64,000 nt of DNA, taken from Phyllostachys edulis. Taxonomy: Eukaryota; Streptophyta; Magnoliopsida; Poales; Poaceae. The notes under the pieces were generated by a model, which had not been told where the DNA came from, did no database searches, and saw only the letters and a program-made list of their open reading frames with translations. This document shows, one piece after another, positions 46,201-58,230 of this stretch. The position numbers and the translations under genes were made by a program. Position 1 is the stretch's first letter, and each line of letters starts with the position of its first letter. The stretch spans positions 33,345,298-33,409,297 of the forward strand of contig CM070563.1 in assembly GCA_036346405.1 (NCBI GenBank). The letters run 5' to 3'.

Positions 46201-48160
46201 AGTGGGAGAAGCCCAGAAAATGCACCGGATTTAAAACTGCCAAAGCTCGATTTGGTTTACTGGGTGTTGGTAGCTTGCAAATGATTAGGAATTATAACTA
46301 CAAGGTTATCATCGGCTAACTTGGTGGCAACTAACTCGTCGTTATGTATGCTTAGATCCTGAAAGTTTGCTACTGGAGATGATACATCAACATTGGACTC
46401 CTCAACTTCGTCCTCTACGTGAGAATGCTTCTGAGGCAGATAGGTGCTTGGGTTCTGCAATAATCCATCTTTATATTCAAAATTACCTTCATGATGCTCC
46501 AGACAATCTCTCAGGAGCATTTATTGATCTTAATTATAGTTGAGCTGTTTCCATTTGAATAAGAATTTTCATGTGAGTTAGCCACATCAGCAACCTGTAT
46601 AGATGACTGTGGTGGTGCCTCATATAACGATGGGTCACCAGAAGTCTCGGGGAGGGATGATTGATTTCTTAACGGTGGCTCATCCTATGGAGACCAATCA
46701 TCATCATATGTCTGCTTGTTGTCAGCAGCTGAGGGACTGTGGTCCTCAACCACAATAGAATCTTGCGCAGAAGATAACCACTGGTCAAGCTTTGTTGGCG
46801 GGACTGTGCTCGCAGACTGTTGGCCGAACTGTGCTCACAGACTATTTCCAATTGTGGCTTACGGTGCTTGGCAAGGATGGGTTCTGTCTAGCATATCATG
46901 TCCGCTGTAACCACAGGCATGCTAGAAGGCTTTCCCTGGGGTCTGCCCATTTTTATAATATCGGTCATTGACAGCTGACCTGGCGTCCTGTGGGGAAGGT
47001 GTTAAGAAATTGGTTGCGTTATTTGTTGGATGCGTAGAATTTTATCTTGAGGAATATGTTCCTTGGTTATACTCTTTTCTTACTTCTTTAGCAGTACTCT
47101 GTGGTAGGTAAGATGTTGTCGCCTTTAACTGGTAGAGGTTATCTCTATTGGTAATGTTGATTTCGGCAGTAATTTGTGCTAAAGAAGAGGGCATCACATT
47201 TGTCTGGTAGATGTTAACCTACGGGTGAGTTGTTTTAACCATACACAGTTAAGCAAATAACACTAAGAAACATAGAGAGGCAAAAAGATCCAAATTCTAT
47301 ACTAGCTGAGTCTCTCGTGCTCAGTCACGCTGGAGATCCCATTCTCAAGACCACCCAAACCACATGTTTGGAATTGCTCAGAGCTTACCTCTGAGTGTGA
47401 ACCTACACTACCCTAGATCCACGTGCTCAGGGACTCTCGAGATCCCGTTCTCGAGACCACCCAACTACGTATTGGGAAACGCTCAGGGTTCATTCCTGAG
47501 TACACTTAGGACTTCGCTCCTGGATATGTTAGAGCTACACGCTCGGAGTGCCACGAACGACTCATTTGGGAAATTTTGGTATGCAAAAATGAGGTAAGTC
47601 ACATACTCTTACATCATTAGCCTTTGTTTGCTTTCTTTGATTATACTTGCTTGTTTTAAGGATGCTGATGGTTCTTTTGAGTTATACAGATGAAAAGATA
47701 AGGAATGCTATGGGTATGGTTCATACTTCTTTGGAAGTGAAAAAGCGAGTCCATGCTAGAATTCTACTCTATGCCTCTAGTCCAGGCACTAAAGTTCTAA
47801 ATCTTATATTGATACACCCACGCTTACATTTTTCGAATGACCTATCCTAGGTTGAATTGCTAGCCTGACTGATTATTTAGCAGGAATTAATAACATGAAT
47901 CCTATGACGAGGCACACGTTCCTCCGTACTCTCTCGGACAAAAGATTGAACATAAACCTCCTGCAAAGGAATGGTTCTACGCTAGTAGGCTGTCACTTTT
48001 AAGGAGGGTGAGCTTTTTAACCTAATACTTTTAAAAGGGGGGTTTGGAATAGAAATTGATATGTAGGCAAGGATTACTAAAGTACTTAGTGCAATATAGC
48101 AAGCGAGAAAGCATACTTATGTTCTACAACAGTTTCTATTTTATTAGTGTGGCTCTGACC
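43261..48160 (-). other. Decayed internal region of the minus-strand gypsy element
   Basis: No intact gag is present. 45675-46181 and 46257-46520 are minus-strand frames of 168 and 87 codons (MDLSVVEEPIPFDQ; MLLRDCLEHHEGNF) rich in Ser, Asn and acidic residues, which I do not recognise. Near 45430-45470 the minus strand reads YRCAKCRGHHLTKDC, weakly like a gag zinc knuckle but with atypical spacing and a stop close upstream. 44470-45420 is an AT-rich tract made of AATCCAA-type words. 47280-47560 contains two diverged copies of a GAGATCCC(A/G)TTCTC unit. Confidence 0.4.
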
Positions 48161-48164
48161 TATT

Positions 48165-48176
48165 GCTCTGATACCA
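48165..48176 (-). other. Primer-binding site of the minus-strand gypsy element
   Basis: The minus strand reads TGGTATCAGAGC, complementary to initiator tRNA-Met, two bases after the LTR end (GGGGTATCATA). This fixes the element's orientation and shows that 48179-49202 is its 5' LTR. Confidence 0.9.
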
Positions 48177-48178
48177 TC

Positions 48179-49202
48179 TATGATACCCCGTGTCATTACC
48201 CCAGAGGGTAATCACACTTAAGCATATGGATTACTATTTGTCTCTCCGGTAGGACACCGCTCCGACGAATAGTAAGCCTTACTAGAGTCAACACATCAGA
48301 ATAATAAGATAGAGACTGTACTTCTTATTCAAGTTAGCCACACAAGACTATAGTTCTTACAAATAGTAATTTACAACTGCAAAAATGGGACCAAGTCCCT
48401 TCGCTTGCCATCCTTGCTCCATCAATATTCTACTCGTCCCATTCGTTGAATAAGTTTCCCATCTCACCCTGGTCCTCGTAGTCAACGCCCTCGCCTCTAG
48501 CGGCTTGTTTGGTACCTGCATGTCCTTCGTCCCACTCGGGACAATTCCCGGCCGGACTAGGATCTAACAAAGGAGAATACTAACAAGGTTGAGTACAAAT
48601 GTACTCAACAAACATTAATAGCAAAACATGCACTGTATGACTTATCTCCGTTCGTTATCACATTTTCTATATCATCTCTTTTCTGAAAATAACAACTCGT
48701 TAAAACATTAAGTGGCAAATTTTAATACTAAAAACACTACTTGTCACTCGGAGAGAAGATAAACCCCCTGTGGTTCCCGTAGACTCCAATCCAGGAGACT
48801 AGCATGAGTTCATGATTTTATTTAGCACTTCGCAGGCTTGTACCACTTTACCCATAGCTACTCTGAACTCTCTTTGAACTGGGTCCACCACATTTCCTTT
48901 GATGCGACTTTGAGTTCAGAATACAGAGCATTTTCCAGGTTACGTGATTAATTTCTCCACCCATTACTTTTCGTCGGTGCTGACCTCGTCACTCACCGAG
49001 TTCTGGTAATGTTGGTTGAGGCAGCTTCTATCCTGCACCCAACACTCCACCTTAGTGCTATAGCACCTTGGATCCCCCACTTTCGGACTTCTCCTACCGG
49101 TCCTAGGTTTCTCCATCACACTCACACTTATTACTTACTCAATGTGGAGAGCATATTACGTAACAAGGTAGCATTTTCTGCCCGCCGAAATGGAAAAATG
49201 GA
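48179..49202 (-). mobile_element. 5' LTR, truncated to its last 1 kb
   Basis: It aligns over its full length with 38260-39290. It stops abruptly after GGAAAAATGG at 49202, where the plus-oriented LTR resumes. About 3.1 kb of the LTR start is missing. Confidence 0.75.
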
Positions 49203-52022
49203 TAGAAGTAGGGGCGGCCTTGTAGCAAGGAGGACCACACAGGCGCAAGCCAGGCATACGGCTAAGCCGCGTGGGCACAGAGAGTCGGGAAGGAGCAATG
49301 GCCAGAGGCCGAGCCGCAAGGCCGCTCGGGCACTGGTTGAGCGAGCAGTAGGCGAGCCTAGCCACTAGGCGGGAGCGGGCCTGAGGCCCAGGGGGACCGA
49401 GCAGCATGCGGGTGGGCCAGCACCGGGGGCACAGTGCGGGCACAACTAGAGGGAGGCGGCGCCGGGCCAGGGAGGCGCCATGGCAAGCTTTGGTCGGAGC
49501 AAAGCCCAAGAGAAATAAATAGGATAGGGATTGGGGAGAAAGCATGAGGTAGAAGAGGAGAGCTAGGGAGCATTCGGTTTGGGGAAGGGAATTAAGGAAG
49601 AAGAAGCACCAGGGAGCTCCAGTCGAATGGATGGATAAAGAGAGAGAAGCAATGGGGAAGGCGGAAGAAAGCAAAGCAAGAAAGCAATAACCAAGGAGGC
49701 TCTCGGCTGGAAAGGATAAGGAGGAGAGAGAGTGAGGACAATTATGTGAGAAAAAGGGATTAGGGAAAGGGGGGTTAGGTGAGGGGTAAATAGGTAAATT
49801 TTATTTAAGATTAATAGCAGTAGTTTTGAATGCCAGTATTCATTTTTGTTGGCACTATATAAATATTAGACCAAACGAATTTAAATAAGTCATGTACGAT
49901 TAAATAGCAGTAGACCGATGATAGAAAAATAAAATAAACTAAAAAAATATATTAAAAAGAGAGAAGGTGTACGTAGCATACCTACGAGTTTTAGACAAGT
50001 CGCCAGAAGTATAGAATTTTTAAACCATGTTAGAATATTTACCAGTAGACTGATCGATAACAAAATAAAAGCAAAGAAAAAGGGGTAAAATAAATCTAAA
50101 TAAAATTGCCGCTGAGTTAGATAAATAATTAGATGTGTTACCTGCGAGTTTCGGGCGAATCGCCAGAAAAATGGATTTATAAACCTCGTACAGATAAATA
50201 ACAGTAGACTGGCTAGTAGAAAATAAAAGAGGGAAATGCATAAAATAAATATGAGATTTTATAAATAATTTAATCGCTGGTATAACTCACTAAATTAAAT
50301 AAATAATCTGATGCGTTAGAAGATAGTTTGTCGTAATAGATTAATTAAATTAAACAACTTCGAGTTTATTTAGACGAGTAAATAAATTCATATGCACCTG
50401 AATAAAATTAATTAGGCATATTTGCATGCGTAAAGAAATTAAATAAACTTAGTTGTACGCGAATACGTGTAGTATTTTATTTTCGTGCGATAAAATGCGA
50501 GAATAGCCAACCTCGATCCTAGAACGTTAGACTAGAATGACCGCAGTTGAGGACTATTAACCTAACGGGGGTTCCGAAAAATGTTATTAAAATTAAAATC
50601 TGCTAAAAAGAAAATCAACTAACTAATGTACGCATAATAACACGAAAAGAAATTATGTATTTGTTTATTTATTATTCGCACAGTCATATATTTGCAGCAA
50701 ACGAACCAACACTGACAAGAGTAGTTGATACCGATTTTGTCGACGCCGATCTTTTCTACAATTTCGAAGGCAAGCTTATCTCTTGATCACCAACCTAATT
50801 ATATTAAATGTAAACTACGTGTGTGTGTATCAAAACTATATCTCAAAATCAAATCGAATAAAAGGGATGAGGATAAAAGAGATGAGATGAGAAAAGAGTT
50901 AATATTTGGATGGTAAAGGGAACCCTCAACAGGGAATGAGAAAAGGGAAGAGGCGGGACCCCTTTACATATGGGTAATATATAAGGACCAACAAAACTCT
51001 CATCCGGATCAGGGGCTGTAATTAAGTGCCAACCATTTTTCCGTTTCAACGGGCAGAAAATACTACTTTGTTACGTAATTATGATCTCCACATCGGGTAA
51101 GTAATTATGTAGGATGAAGATGGCACTATAGCTCTAAGTGGAGTGTTGGGCGCAAGGGCAGAGAGCCGCACCAACCAACATTACTGGAACCCAGTGGACG
51201 GCTGGGGAGAGATCCAGGACACCGACAGAAAGTAATGGGTGGAGAAATTAATCACGTAACTTGGAAAATGTTCTGTATTCTGATCTCGAACCTACATTAA
51301 AGGAAATGCAGGGGAACCCAGTTCAAAGAGAGTTCAGAGTAGCTATAGGTAAAGTGGTACAAAGCCTACGCAGTGCTAAATAAAATCATGAATTCATGCC
51401 AGTCTCCTGGATTGGAGTCTACGGGAACCACTGAGGGTTTATCTTCTCTCCAAGTGACAAATAGTCTTTTCAGAATTAAAATTGTAGCTTAAATCTTGGT
51501 AAATTATTTTCCAGAAAAGAGAGATGAATTAGAAAATGTAACACCAAGCAGAGATGAGTCATCTAGTGTATTTTTGCTATTAATGCTTGCTGAGTACACT
51601 AGTACTCAAACTTGCTATTATTCTCCTTTGTTAGATCCTAGCCCAGCTTGGAACTATCCCAAGTGGGACGAAGGATACGCTGGTACCGATGAGACCGCAA
51701 GAGATGAGGACGCTTACCACGAGGAGCAGGGCAAGGTGGGCACCATATTCGGCGTGAGGGACGAGTAGAAGACTGATGAAGCAAGGAAGGCAAGCGAAGG
51801 GACTTAGTCCCATTTATTAGTCGTAAATTACTACTTGTAATGCAAGCCATAGCCTTGCGTGGCTAAATACTAGAATAAAGTATAGTTTCTATCTTATTGT
51901 TCTGCTGCGTAGACTTTGGTAAGGCTTACTATTCATCAGAGCGGTGTCCTACTGAGCAGACGAATAGTAATCCGTATGCTTAAGTGTGATTACCCTCTGG
52001 GGTAATGACACGGGGCTCCACA
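49203..52022 (+). mobile_element. LTR (plus orientation), third segment and end
   Basis: The inverse of this segment matches the 38260-40800 LTR, for example around 50480-50760 against 39550-39850, and 51030-52022. It ends CGGGGCTCCACA at 52022, followed by TGAAA. TAAAA precedes the LTR start at 32796, a possible 5-bp duplication with one change. With segments 32796-33376 and 37264-38207 it totals about 4.3 kb, the expected LTR length. No primer-binding site follows, so this looks like a solo LTR. Confidence 0.7.
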
Positions 52023-52027
52023 TGAAA

Positions 52028-52112
52028 ACCTTATATTTTCTCTCCCTGATGCCCCCTTATTTAGTGGAGGCTCACAAGAAACCTTAGCCTGGTAACAAAG
52101 TGGATCACGTCC

Positions 52113-52149
<37 letters not shown>

Positions 52150-52646
52150 ATATGAACCCGTTAACCAATTACACAACCGGGTTTTTCACTCAACATACTC
52201 ACGTGCGCTTTTCAAAAAGTTGCCTTCATCCTTGTCTCAAATAGCCTCATTCCATCATGTCTTGTCCTCCATGAAGTCTCCTTCACTTAATCCATTTAGC
52301 CATAGCCACGGTTTTGCAAACCACGCGCTTTTATGCTTTTGGGCAAATGACCACATTGCCTCTCAACCGACTTCTCACAATTTTTTCACTTCAAAGCATC
52401 GCCCATGCTTCGTCACCTTCCATGTGGCCTTAATAACTTCCCGCCAAGCCTCTCACGTGTCCGGATGCAACCGAACCATTCTCGCTTGCAAGCCCAAGTC
52501 ACTTGGTGCATCACATGTTCAGCTTGACCTTAACCACTTGTGCCTTCCATGGCCCCATGTACCTCTTGCACCTCATTCGAGTACAACTATTTTAGTTGGC
52601 CTCCAGGACCAATCTGAACATTGGTTCTCCCAACCAAATCTCAATC
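52028..52646. repeat. Dispersed repeat, inverted copy of 23400-23900, with AC microsatellite
   Basis: Apart from an (AC)n run at about 52116-52147, the segment is the reverse complement of the intronic repeat at 23400-23900. The 183-codon plus-strand frame across it is antisense to nothing known and low in conservation signals. I do not call it a gene. Confidence 0.55.
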
Positions 52647-53488
52647 TGTAACACCCTTACTATGTAGAAACCAAGATGCAACCTAAAATACTAACATCAA
52701 TCAATTATATAAATTTTTCTCAACAAATCAACAACTAATAACAGCTAAACTTTATCAAACAACAATTTTGATATCTTAACTAACATAAATTTTAGTAAGG
52801 ATTTAAGCACTAAATTTCAGTTTATAACAAGTCAATCAAGAGGAACAATATTATGAATACATCTAGATAATTTTAAACCATCAACTAGCATGAATAAACT
52901 TTAAGGACGAACAATAGAAGTAACATGAATCCAATTATTACATTCAATAATTTCCAAATGAAAGGTAGCAACATAAATATTATTTAATTGGTCAAGTATG
53001 TGATAATGTGGATTTCTTCATGTGATCTACTCCCTCCCAGGACGTGTCGTCCTCAACGATCACCTAAAACCAAAATTAGCAAGAGTGAGTCCAAGACTCA
53101 GCAAGTACAAATGAATGACATAAGAAATATTGAATCGAATACAAAATAGAAACATTGAATCGAATACAAATCATTCTTAAATCATCCCATACATATGAAT
53201 ATACTATGAATGAGATGCAAGATGCATATGTCTCCACTTATCTTCTGCATATACCATTATAGCCAGTGTAACACCCGTCGGTATTCAATCAGGCCCGCAT
53301 TATCAAAATGCGGAGATCCGAGGTCCGTATGAAGAATATTTCATACGGAGATCTAGTTGCCCATATTGGGATTATGGGACTTTCAATACCCACTCCCGTG
53401 GGCGAGGCATGAATGATTGAAATGAAGGAAATGGAATGAATCTCAATACCCACTCCCGTGGGCTAAATATGAAAACTTGGAATGAATG
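52647..53488 (-). mobile_element. Partial LTR, inverted relative of the 24627-27225 LTR
   Basis: It begins TGTAACACCCTTAC on the plus strand, the inverse of an LTR end (GGGTGTTACA). 53080-53105 (AAGAGTGAGTCCAAGACTCAG) is the inverse of 26782-26803 with few changes. It is cut at 53488 by the Tekay-like element. 53295-53463 holds a series of short hairpins like those at 26486-26641 in the related LTR, with different stem sequences. Confidence 0.6.
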
Positions 53489-56400
53489 TGTAACACCCTA
53501 ATTTTTGGAGCCTTTGTCCTTTGTTAGATCTAAGGGTCCAGACCTCCACTTTGTTAGATCCAAGGGTCCAGACCTCCCCTTTATTAGATCTAAGGGTCCA
53601 GACCTCCCCTTTGTTAGATCTAAGGGTCCAGACCTCCCCATTGTCAGATCTAAGGGTCCAGACCTCCCCTTTGTTAGATCTAAGGGTCCAAACCTCCTCT
53701 TTGTTAGATCTAAGGGTCCAGACCTCTCTTTGTTAGATCTAAGGGTCCAGACCTCCCCTTTGTTAGATCTAAGGGTCCAGACCACCCCTTTGTTAGATCT
53801 AAGGGTCCAGACCTCCTCTTTGTTAGATCTAATGGTCCAGACTTTCCCTTTGTTAGATCTAATGGTCCAGACCTTCCCTTTGTTAGAACTAAAGGTCCAG
53901 ACCTCCCCTTTGAGGGTCTGACCATCAAGACCTCCTCTCTGAGGGTCTGACCTCCCCTCTGAGGGTCTGACCGTCAGGACCTCCTCTTTGGGGATCTGAC
54001 CGTCGGGACCTCCCCCTTGTGGATCCGACCGTCAGGACCTCCCCTTTTTGGATCTGACCGTCAGGACCTCCCCATCCCTTGAACCTCTTAGCCCTCTGGA
54101 CCTCCGTGTCCACGGGACCTCCTCCCCAATATTTTTGCAAGGACCACCCTTGCGGGTTAAGGCCACCTTGTGGTCAGGACCTCCGGTCCTGTGCTCGGAC
54201 CTTCCCCGTGGGTCAGGACCTCCCCTGACCTCTGCGCGATCTCCTCTAGGTCTACGCAGGACCCCCCCCCTTTATGGGGCTTTGACTGGCCCCATTTGTC
54301 AGTCACGCCCAGTTCTCTTTATCCTTTGACCATGTACTTGGCACTTGGAAGTCTCTAAGCATTTAATGCCTGTTGTATCGCATTAAATGCTACCACCTTT
54401 TTGCAGCACTGAGCTATCTTTTGTCTTATCTTTTACCTACTCCCATTATTTTCTTCACTTACTTTTGAGCCCGAGAGCCCTTGGAAATCTCGATGGCTCT
54501 AGCTATACAAGCTTGGGCAGCCCTTCCTCTTTACCTTTTTCTCATTTTTCACTCTCCGGCTTAGCCAACTAGCTTCTTGGACCTCCCTCCAAGCTGTCTG
54601 GACCTCCCCTCCTTACCTTCGGACCTCCTCCAGCAAGCTCCTTGGACCTCCTCCAGATCACCTAGGCTCTCTGTTGGTTTTATTTTGGAGTTTCATTGAA
54701 GTTTCTTTGGATCTTATTTGAGCTCTACCTGAGTTGTTTTGTTTTCCAACGTGTAGATTGTGAAGGCACGGAGGAGCCCAAGTTCCTTGAAGAAGAAGAA
54801 GATACTCAGGCCTTTGAGCAAGGCAAGTTACACCCTTGACCATGTTGCACCTATTACTTCAAATTACTATGTTCTGTTTCAAAGGTTTATGCATGCTTAC
54901 TTTACTTACTTATTTCAATACCTATCTTTAAGTTCATAGTTATGCCCAAATCCTTTGTATGGTCAATCTTGACATTGAACCAAACATGTTGTCGCCCTAG
55001 TTAAAAACTGGTTAAAGGCAATAGCATGAACCAGAACCTTTTGGAAAGGAAAAGCTTAGTTGTTCTTAGACCAAAAATATTTGATTTTGGGAAGTTTTAT
55101 CTCCATTGACCAACTGTTGTTTAAAAATGTTTTGGCCATGGCATTGGGTTGTCATGGAAGTAGGGAAAATGTTGCTGGGGAAGCAAGGAAAAAGGAAAAT
55201 GGATTTGGTCTTGGGCAGATTGGTTTGCTTGGTTGGTGCATGTCTATGCACAGGCTCAACCCGGGTAGGGTTGAGGCCCAGGGTTTTGTGGTAGCCGCCC
55301 AAGCCAGTTAAGGACCGGTCTACGAGTCGCATCTTGCTAGCCACCATTGTGCAACCACTTGTCCTGTATGTGCGGGACCTGGCCGACTAATTTGTAAAGT
55401 TCCATCGTAGTTGATCCTGTTTGTACGTGGGCGGTCTTTCATGGCCATTTCTTTTGACAAAGTCTTTCATGACTATTGTTCCCACCTGGCATAAGAGGGG
55501 GCACCCATTAACCCGGTGGGTTTCTATCCAAAGGGGGGATTTGTGAAACCGTAATGAGGGTGGACTGCGGTGGAACGAAGCATTATAAAGCCCTTGTCAT
55601 GTGCTTTAGACCTCTCACCAAAGGAAGTGTGAGGTGGCGTTGACGAATGCCAAACAAACTAGAGAAGACATGTCATGTGGGTAAAGTTGTACACCTCTAC
55701 AGAGTATAAATCTATTCGAATAGCCGTGTCCACGGTTATAGACATACTAGCAAAGCCACTCAAAGTTAGCTCTTAGTTTTGTTTTAAAAAGGTTTGTGAA
55801 ATTGATTTTGGATTGCTATCCAAATGGGTATTGGGCGGGTAGCCTTGTGGCAGGAGGGTATCCTTCACACTTTGTTGATGAATGTTATCCAACTGTAAAA
55901 TTTAAGCTTTGCAAATGAATTTTAATTATTATTATCCACCTTGGAACTTAGTACTGGTATTTGAAATAAACTTGGCTTTATGCAAACTAACCATATCAAC
56001 CTGCCTTTGAGATATCCACTTATGCATGTCATTCTGTTATTTGACGAGTGTAACTTGCGATCACGGTTGTTGTGCTCATTCCTACTTGATTTGATAAATT
56101 GAGTAGGAGAGGACTCCTTTGAAGATGATGAGGACCAGAACAATTAGGCCGCGCCCTCCAGCCAATTACTTGTAGTGTATTGGATGGACTTGGTTTTGCT
56201 TCCGCTTTGTATTTTGCTTTGTTGTCGTGGCTTGTAAGAAACTTTGTAATCAACTCCCTTGTTGTTAATAAAGTCTTTTGTGGATGTATGTTATCACTTG
56301 TAATTGCTGTGAGAACTAGCCATTGATCCTTGGGGACTAGTTTGGATCACAAGAGGTTTAGAACTTCTTCATGTCTCATGACCTCCTCGGGTTGGTCTCT

Positions 56401-56607
56401 TGACCTCCCCCAGGTCTGGTCGTGGCTCTTGGGGAGGTTCTGAGTCTCAAGACCTCCTCGGGTTAGTACCCTGGACCTCTAGGAGGTCCGGCTAGACCTC
56501 CTGGGAGGACTGCCCGAGAGATCCTTTAGACCTCCTGGGAGGTCCTGGTGGACTCCCAGGGAGGTCTTGGAGGACCTTTTGGGTTAGCTCCTGGCTGGGT
56601 CGCCACA
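53489..56607 (+). mobile_element. 5' LTR of a Tekay-like chromodomain gypsy element, 3.1 kb
   Basis: It starts TGTAACACCCTAATTTTTGG, as does the 3' LTR at 61687 (TGTAACACCCTGATTTTTGG), and ends TCGCCACA before the primer-binding site. The two LTRs are closely similar from about 53530/62520 to the window end. The 5' copy lacks about 790 bp present at 61712-62505 of the 3' copy. The word GGACCTCC recurs throughout. Confidence 0.9.
53515..53915 (+). repeat. 30-bp minisatellite in the 5' LTR, about 13 copies
   Basis: The unit is about 30 bp, with core GTTAGATCTAAGGGTCCAGA followed by CCTCCCC and TTT. Copies differ at one to three sites, and one copy is 28 bp. The period is divisible by three, so it gives long open frames on both strands (RSGPLDLTKG repeats on minus). 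These are not considered genes. Confidence 0.95.
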
Positions 56608-56685
56608 AGTGGTATTAGAGTCAGGTTTCGATCCTGGGACCTGTGGGTTAGCCCCTGGCCGGGTCGCCACAAGTGGTATCAGAGC
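56608..56685 (+). other. Primer-binding region with 41-nt initiator tRNA-Met footprint
   Basis: After the LTR end (56607) and AG, positions 56610-56650 match the complement of plant initiator tRNA-Met from its CCA end into the anticodon arm, 39 of 41 bases. Ordinary primer-binding sites match 12-18. Then the last 23 bp of the LTR and AG repeat (56651-56673), followed by a second, intact TGGTATCAGAGC (56674-56685). Confidence 0.85.
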
Positions 56686-57229
56686 GTCTTGACTGCAGGA
56701 CGTAGCCTAGTAGAATGGTCGATAGAAGAAGGTTCAAAATGTGTTTTACAAAATAAGAGAAATAAATTGTTCTCCTCTTGCCTGAGTCATCTTTCTATCC
56801 TTATTCCCTTCCTCCGTATCTCTCCTTACCTTGTTCTCCCTTATCTGTGCTCTCCTCATTGTTTTATAAAATTGAATGGACCCTCTTTTTCTTGAAATGT
56901 TAGTAGGGCCGATTTAAATCCTCTGTGGTTGCATTAAGGACCTCCCAGTTCGTGGCCTAGGGTGGCAGTCCTTTTCAAAGACCACCCATGAGGTATGTTT
57001 GCAAAAGACCACCTCTTATGACCATGACCTCCTTGCTTGCAGCCCTGGGGGCAGTGAGCTTCGAGTAGAGGGATTGTGGAGTTCTTTTAGTTGGTTGTTA
57101 TGGTTGGGTTGGTTGTTTTAACCTCCCCCTTTAGCTTCCTTCCCCTTTCCTAATCTCTGAAGATCTGGCAGATGGTGACAACTCCGTGGCGGCAGCAAGA
57201 CTAGCGATCGTGGCGAGTTGGTAGTGACC

Positions 57230-58230
57230 GAGACTCTGTTCATGACCACCACCACCTCCAACTGGAGCACTAGATTGGAATCAAATGATGGCAAATCAAG
57301 CTCAACTGATCAACTTGTTAGCCTAGTCTATCAACAACACTCAGAACCTCCAAGCAGCCGCAGCAGCTCAACCACCAGTGTTTGTTCCACCTCTTCCTAG
57401 GGCCAACATCTCTGAGTTTATGATGATGAGACCACCCACTTTCTCTAGCAGTACTGAACCATTGGAAGTTGATGATTGGCTCAGAGCAGTGGGAAGAAAA
57501 CTAGACATGATCCAGTGTACCGACCATGAGAGGGTTCTGTTTGCCTCTCACCAACTTCATGGACCAGCCTCTGAGTGGTGGGACAACTTCACTCAGTCCC
57601 ACACCGATGCTCAAACTATTACTTGGGATGAGTTTGTTCAAGCTTTTCGCTGGGCACACATCCCCCATGGTATGATGTTGCTAAAGAAGAAGGAGTTCAG
57701 ATCTTTGCGCCAAGGGAATCACACAGTCAGTGAGTACCTTCACAAATTCAACCAATTAGCAAGATATGCACCTGAAGATGTGGCTACTGATGAGTCCAAG
57801 CAAGAGCGCTTCTTGGAAGGGCTCAATGATGATCTTTTGGTTCAACTCCTTGCTCATGACTACCCAGATTTTCAGCAGCTTGTAAGCAAGGCCATTCGTC
57901 AAGAGGGCAAACATTTTGAGATGGAAAATCACAAGAAGAGGAAAGCAGCTTAGCAGTTTAGTTCGGAGGGTTCTTCCAGGCCCAGCACCTCCCAATTTCA
58001 GCAAAGGAGACCTGTGACCTCCTCCCCTTCTAAACCTTTAATACAAGCAAAGCGTCCTGGTACCTTCAGCCCTCGTATGACCTCTCCAGGAGGTCAATCT
58101 CAGAAGAAGCCATCCACAACTTCTGCAGCAGGAGTTACTTGTTTTTATTGCAATGAAGTTGGGCACTATGCCAATAGGTGTCCAAGGAAGCAACAAGCAA
58201 CAGCCACTCCTTCCGCCCGATCCAGTCCAG
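57230..58230 (+). pseudogene. Gypsy gag (capsid and nucleocapsid), broken
   Basis: The frame reads GALDWNQMMANQAQLINLLA, a TAG at 57324-57326, then QPPVFVPPLPRANISEF. The Retrotrans_gag domain is at about 57420-57950 (EVDDWLRAVGRKLD, HGPASEWWDNF, MLLKKKEFRSLRQG, SVSEYLHKFNQLARYAP type). A TAG at about 57951 follows KKRKAA. A CCHC zinc knuckle (CFYCNEVGHYANRC, near 58140-58181) binds RNA in the family. The true start is upstream, near 57174, but lies in a damaged stretch. The frame is otherwise well kept, so inactivation is recent. Confidence 0.85.

Larger units (their letters stand above)
38208..49202 (-). mobile_element. Minus-strand chromodomain gypsy element with large pol deletion
   Basis: Reading the minus strand: a truncated 5' LTR (49202-48179), primer-binding site (48176-48165), a decayed internal region, a polypurine tract (42418-42404) and the 3' LTR (42401-38260). 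It lies in opposite orientation inside another LTR of the same family. The internal region is 5.8 kb but holds only remnants of pol, so the element was non-autonomous. Confidence 0.8.

Noticed and set aside
49009..49368. 119-codon plus-strand frame across the LTR junction
   Set aside because: It spans the junction of two oppositely oriented LTR pieces and cannot be a conserved gene.
53498..53928. Long frames of RSGPLDLTKG and VRSKGPDLPF repeats
   Set aside because: They come from the 30-bp minisatellite, are open on both strands and lie in an LTR.
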